NCBI GenBank assembly: GCA_009701085.1
Contig: WLKV01000015.1
Coordinates: 1 to 8,838 of the forward strand
Reading direction: 5' to 3'
DNA from: Actinomycetota bacterium
Lineage (GTDB): Bacteria; Actinomycetota; Actinomycetes; Nanopelagicales; Nanopelagicaceae
DNA length: 8,838 nucleotides
Of this stretch, positions 6,979 to 8,838 are shown one piece after another. Both the position numbers and the translations under genes were made by a program. Within the stretch, counting starts at the first letter, position 1. Every line of letters starts with the position of its first letter. The notes below the pieces were generated by a model. The model made no database searches, was not told the DNA's origin, and saw only the letters and a list, made by a program, of their open reading frames with translations.

Positions 6979-8502
6979 TTAGTTAACTGAGGTAAGGCCG
7001 GCGCTGAACTTGGTTGCAAGTTCCATGATGACGTTCTGATCTGCATCTTTATTATCAATAATTCCAGTGAGGCGACCATCGCACATGACGGCGATACGGT
7101 CGGAAAGGCGCAAAACTTCTGGAAGTTCGGAGGAGATCATGATGATGGACTTGCCTTCTTCAGCAAGCTTGGTCAGTAGGCGATAGATCTCATCCTTGGC
7201 ACCGACATCGATTCCGCGAGTCGGTTCGTCGAAGATCAAAACTTCGCAATCGCGTGTGAGCCACTTGGCGATAACAACTTTCTGCTGATTTCCACCTGAA
7301 AGGTTCTTAAGGAATTGACGTTCTGAAGGTGTGCGAACACGGAGCTGCGCGATGGCATCGCGAGCGATTCCGGCAGCTGACTTCACCTTGAGGAATCCAA
7401 ATTTATTTGAGAAGCGTGGAATAGAAGAGAGGATGACGTTGAAGGTGATGTCCTGGTTGAGGAGCAGACCAAAACGCTTTCGGTCTTCAGAAAGGTATCC
7501 AATACCTACTGCCACCGCATCAGATGGTTGCTTAATCTTTACCTCATTGCCGTGAAGAGTGATTGTGCCCGCAGTTTTTGGATCAGCTCCCATGATTGCG
7601 CGAGCGAGTTCTGTGCGACCTGCACCCATGAGGCCGGCAAAGCCAAGAATTTCACCCTTACGGAGGTCGAAGGAGATGTCTTTGAGAAGGTGCTGATCTG
7701 AAAGCCCTTCAACGCGAAGAACGATCTCGGTGCCGATAACGCGATTTTCAGGGCGCTGATCTTGAGCAACCTTGCGGCCAACCATCAGTGAAATTACTTC
7801 AGGAATTGAAGTCTCTGTGGTCTTAAGAGTTTGTACATATTCACCATCGCGTAGGACGGTAATGCGATCTGTGATTTTCTCAAGTTCTTCAAGGCGGTGA
7901 GAGATATAGACGACGCCCTTACCAGCTGCTTTAAGTGAGCGGATGATTGCAAAGAGCGCATCAGTTTCAGCCGGAGTAAGAGAAGAAGTTGGTTCATCCA
8001 TGATGATGACAGAGCCGCGATAAGAGACAGCCTTTGCGATTTCCACCATCTGCTGCTTTGCAATTGTGAGTTCACCAACGATGTCGTTGGGATTAAGGGC
8101 CAATCCAAGTTCGGCTAGGAGCGCTACTGCAGCTTCTACTAACTTCTTGTTATCGAGAAAGACTCCGCCAGGGAATCGATCTTCGCGGCCGATAAAGATA
8201 TTTTCAGCAACAGTGAGGTGTGGCATCAAGTTAAGTTCTTGGTGGATGATGCTGATTCCAAGCTTCTGAGCTTCGAATGGGTTAGGGATACTTACTGAAC
8301 TTCCCTTATAGGTGATATCTCCAGAATCCTTCTTATAGATACCGGAGAGAATCTTCATGAGCGTTGACTTACCAGCACCGTTTTCACCAACGATTGCATG
8401 TACTTCGCCCTCGTTGAGATCGAAGCTCACATTGTTGAGCGCCTTAACTCCTGGGAACTCTTTGCTTACGCCAGAGACTGATAAGAGCTGTGCTGAAGAC
8501 AT
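6979..8502 (-). CDS. RbsA-like sugar ABC transporter ATP-binding protein (two fused ABC domains)
   Basis: This 507-residue cytoplasmic ATPase powers uptake through the RbsC-like permease, and its length is typical of RbsA/XylG/MglA (about 500). Domain 1 (about 5-245) has Walker A GENGAGKST (39-47), Q-loop HQEL (87-90), a degenerate signature LTIAKQQ (145-151), Walker B VIIMDEP (165-171) with Glu170, and switch His202. Domain 2 (about 258-500) has a degenerate Walker A GLMGAGRTE (290-298) with Arg replacing the usual Lys, signature LSGGNQQK (401-408) and Walker B VLIFDEP (421-427). SSEL (457-460) stands where the switch His is expected. This asymmetry is normal for the family and leaves one canonical ATP site. 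ATG at 8500-8502 follows a GGGGA stretch. A hairpin lies upstream, between it and the binding-protein gene. RbsA, XylG and MglA cannot be told apart here. Confidence 0.96.
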   Translation of the reverse strand: MSSAQLLSVSGVSKEFPGVKALNNVSFDLNEGEVHAIVGENGAGKSTLMKILSGIYKKDSGDITYKGSSVSIPNPFEAQKLGISIIHQELNLMPHLTVAENIFIGREDRFPGGVFLDNKKLVEAAVALLAELGLALNPNDIVGELTIAKQQMVEIAKAVSYRGSVIIMDEPTSSLTPAETDALFAIIRSLKAAGKGVVYISHRLEELEKITDRITVLRDGEYVQTLKTTETSIPEVISLMVGRKVAQDQRPENRVIGTEIVLRVEGLSDQHLLKDISFDLRKGEILGFAGLMGAGRTELARAIMGADPKTAGTITLHGNEVKIKQPSDAVAVGIGYLSEDRKRFGLLLNQDITFNVILSSIPRFSNKFGFLKVKSAAGIARDAIAQLRVRTPSERQFLKNLSGGNQQKVVIAKWLTRDCEVLIFDEPTRGIDVGAKDEIYRLLTKLAEEGKSIIMISSELPEVLRLSDRIAVMCDGRLTGIIDNKDADQNVIMELATKFSAGLTSVN

Positions 8503-8545
8503 ATTTTCCCCAAAATCTCAATGTGCAATTTAAGAAACTATTCGA

Positions 8546-8590
8546 ATAATAAAGCATGATGGCCGAGATTGCTCCCGGCCATCATGCCTT
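8546..8590 (-). terminator. Hairpin between binding-protein and ATPase genes (probable partial terminator or mRNA stabiliser)
   Basis: A perfect 12-bp inverted repeat (GCATGATGGCCG at 8554-8565 with CGGCCATCATGC at 8576-8587) has a 10-base loop. On the transcribed - strand it is followed by the U-rich but interrupted TTTATTATT. It starts about 30 bases after the binding-protein stop and lies some 50 bases before the ATPase start. Placed inside an operon, it most likely stops part of the transcription or protects the 3' end of the upstream message, giving more binding protein than ATPase and permease. No promoter is evident in the rest of the gap. Confidence 0.75.
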
Positions 8591-8619
8591 AAATATCTTA
8601 CAAATGAGTCAATTAAGAC

Positions 8620-8838
8620 TTATTCGTAAAGGTTACCAGCGACCTTTGGATCGGTGATGTTCTTCTTATCGTAGTAGTAGAAACCTGTATCGATAAGGTT
8701 CTTTGGAACTGTCTTGTTACGTACGTAGTTAACGAGAGCTTCGACAGTCTTAGCACCGATACCCATTGGGCTCTGTGTGATTGCACCAGTCTGAAGACCA
8801 GACTTGATGTTTGCAATCTGCTGCTTTCCTGAGTCGAA
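8620..8838 (-). CDS. RbsB-like sugar-binding protein, C-terminal part (5' end outside window)
   Basis: Reading the - strand from the window edge gives 72 residues in one open frame, beginning FDSGKQQIANIKSGLQTG and ending VAGNLYE at TAA (8620-8622). The segments QQIANIKSGLQTGAITQSPMGIGAKTVEAL and VPKNLIDTGFYYYDKKNI match the last part of periplasmic-binding-protein domain 4 (RbsB type). There, a loop after the IKSGL helix faces the sugar and the final VPKN-IDTG strand precedes the C-terminus. In an actinobacterium it would be a secreted lipoprotein, but the signal peptide lies outside the window. It is the first of the three transporter genes seen here in transcription order. A 67-codon Met-started frame over the same DNA is a shadow in another frame and ends at 8613. 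Confidence 0.9.
   Translation of the reverse strand, partial: FDSGKQQIANIKSGLQTGAITQSPMGIGAKTVEALVNYVRNKTVPKNLIDTGFYYYDKKNITDPKVAGNLYE

Noticed and set aside
6960..7079. A 40-residue N-terminal extension of the permease from an upstream in-frame ATG
   Set aside because: It would overlap about 100 bases of the ATPase gene, has no ribosome site and adds sequence unlike the family. The start at 6959 fits spacing and family length.
8718..8727. 10-bp palindrome TACGTACGTA
   Set aside because: It encodes the NYVR stretch of the binding protein and is isolated within the gene. There is no reason to call it an operator.
8613..8816. 67-codon reverse-strand frame (MQTSSLVFRLVQ...)
   Set aside because: It is a shadow of the binding-protein gene, which reads through in another frame with clear family sequence.
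1..8838. Possible mobile element, defence system, CRISPR array or other undescribed system
   Set aside because: Every stretch is explained by recognisable housekeeping or transport genes, with no integrase, transposase, direct-repeat array or unknown gene. The largest gap without a protein gene is 238 bp and holds a tRNA and a terminator.

Overview
The window looks like a streamlined actinobacterial chromosome of moderate GC, judged by eye at about 47-50%. The evidence is a nuoL-nuoM-nuoN tail followed directly by a long-chain polyprenyl diphosphate synthase, an arrangement known from actinobacterial nuo operons. NuoM also carries an Ala-rich variant of the usual HTWLPDAH motif, and genes are packed with almost no spacing. 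Together with the moderate GC, this suggests a small-genome freshwater lineage such as the acI group (Nanopelagicales). That placement is inference and not proven by the window.

Positions 1-4345 (+ strand) form one respiratory transcription unit. It holds the 3' end of nuoL, then complete nuoM, nuoN and a trans-polyprenyl diphosphate synthase, joined by ATGA, TAA-ATG and TAATG junctions. The three Nuo proteins are the antiporter-like proton-pumping subunits of the membrane arm of NADH dehydrogenase (complex I). The synthase probably makes the isoprenoid tail of the quinone that complex I reduces, most likely menaquinone.

Positions 4313-5704 (- strand) hold yajQ and then rarD, with the rarD GTG start directly after the yajQ stop. 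The 3' end of rarD overlaps the 3' end of the polyprenyl synthase by 33 bp in a tail-to-tail arrangement. A 98-bp intergenic stretch separates yajQ from a divergent tRNA-Tyr(GUA) gene at 5803-5887. That tRNA is followed at once by a strong hairpin that can terminate transcription from both sides.

Positions 5943-8838 (- strand) encode a sugar ABC transporter of the RbsB/RbsA/RbsC type. In transcription order these are the 3' end of a periplasmic-type binding-protein gene, a 12-bp-stem hairpin in the 117-bp gap, a duplicated-domain ATPase, and the permease. The hairpin probably lowers expression of the ATPase and permease relative to the binding protein.

I found no mobile element, CRISPR array, toxin-antitoxin or defence locus, or undescribed system. 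The points worth a second look concern gene junctions and transcription endings.
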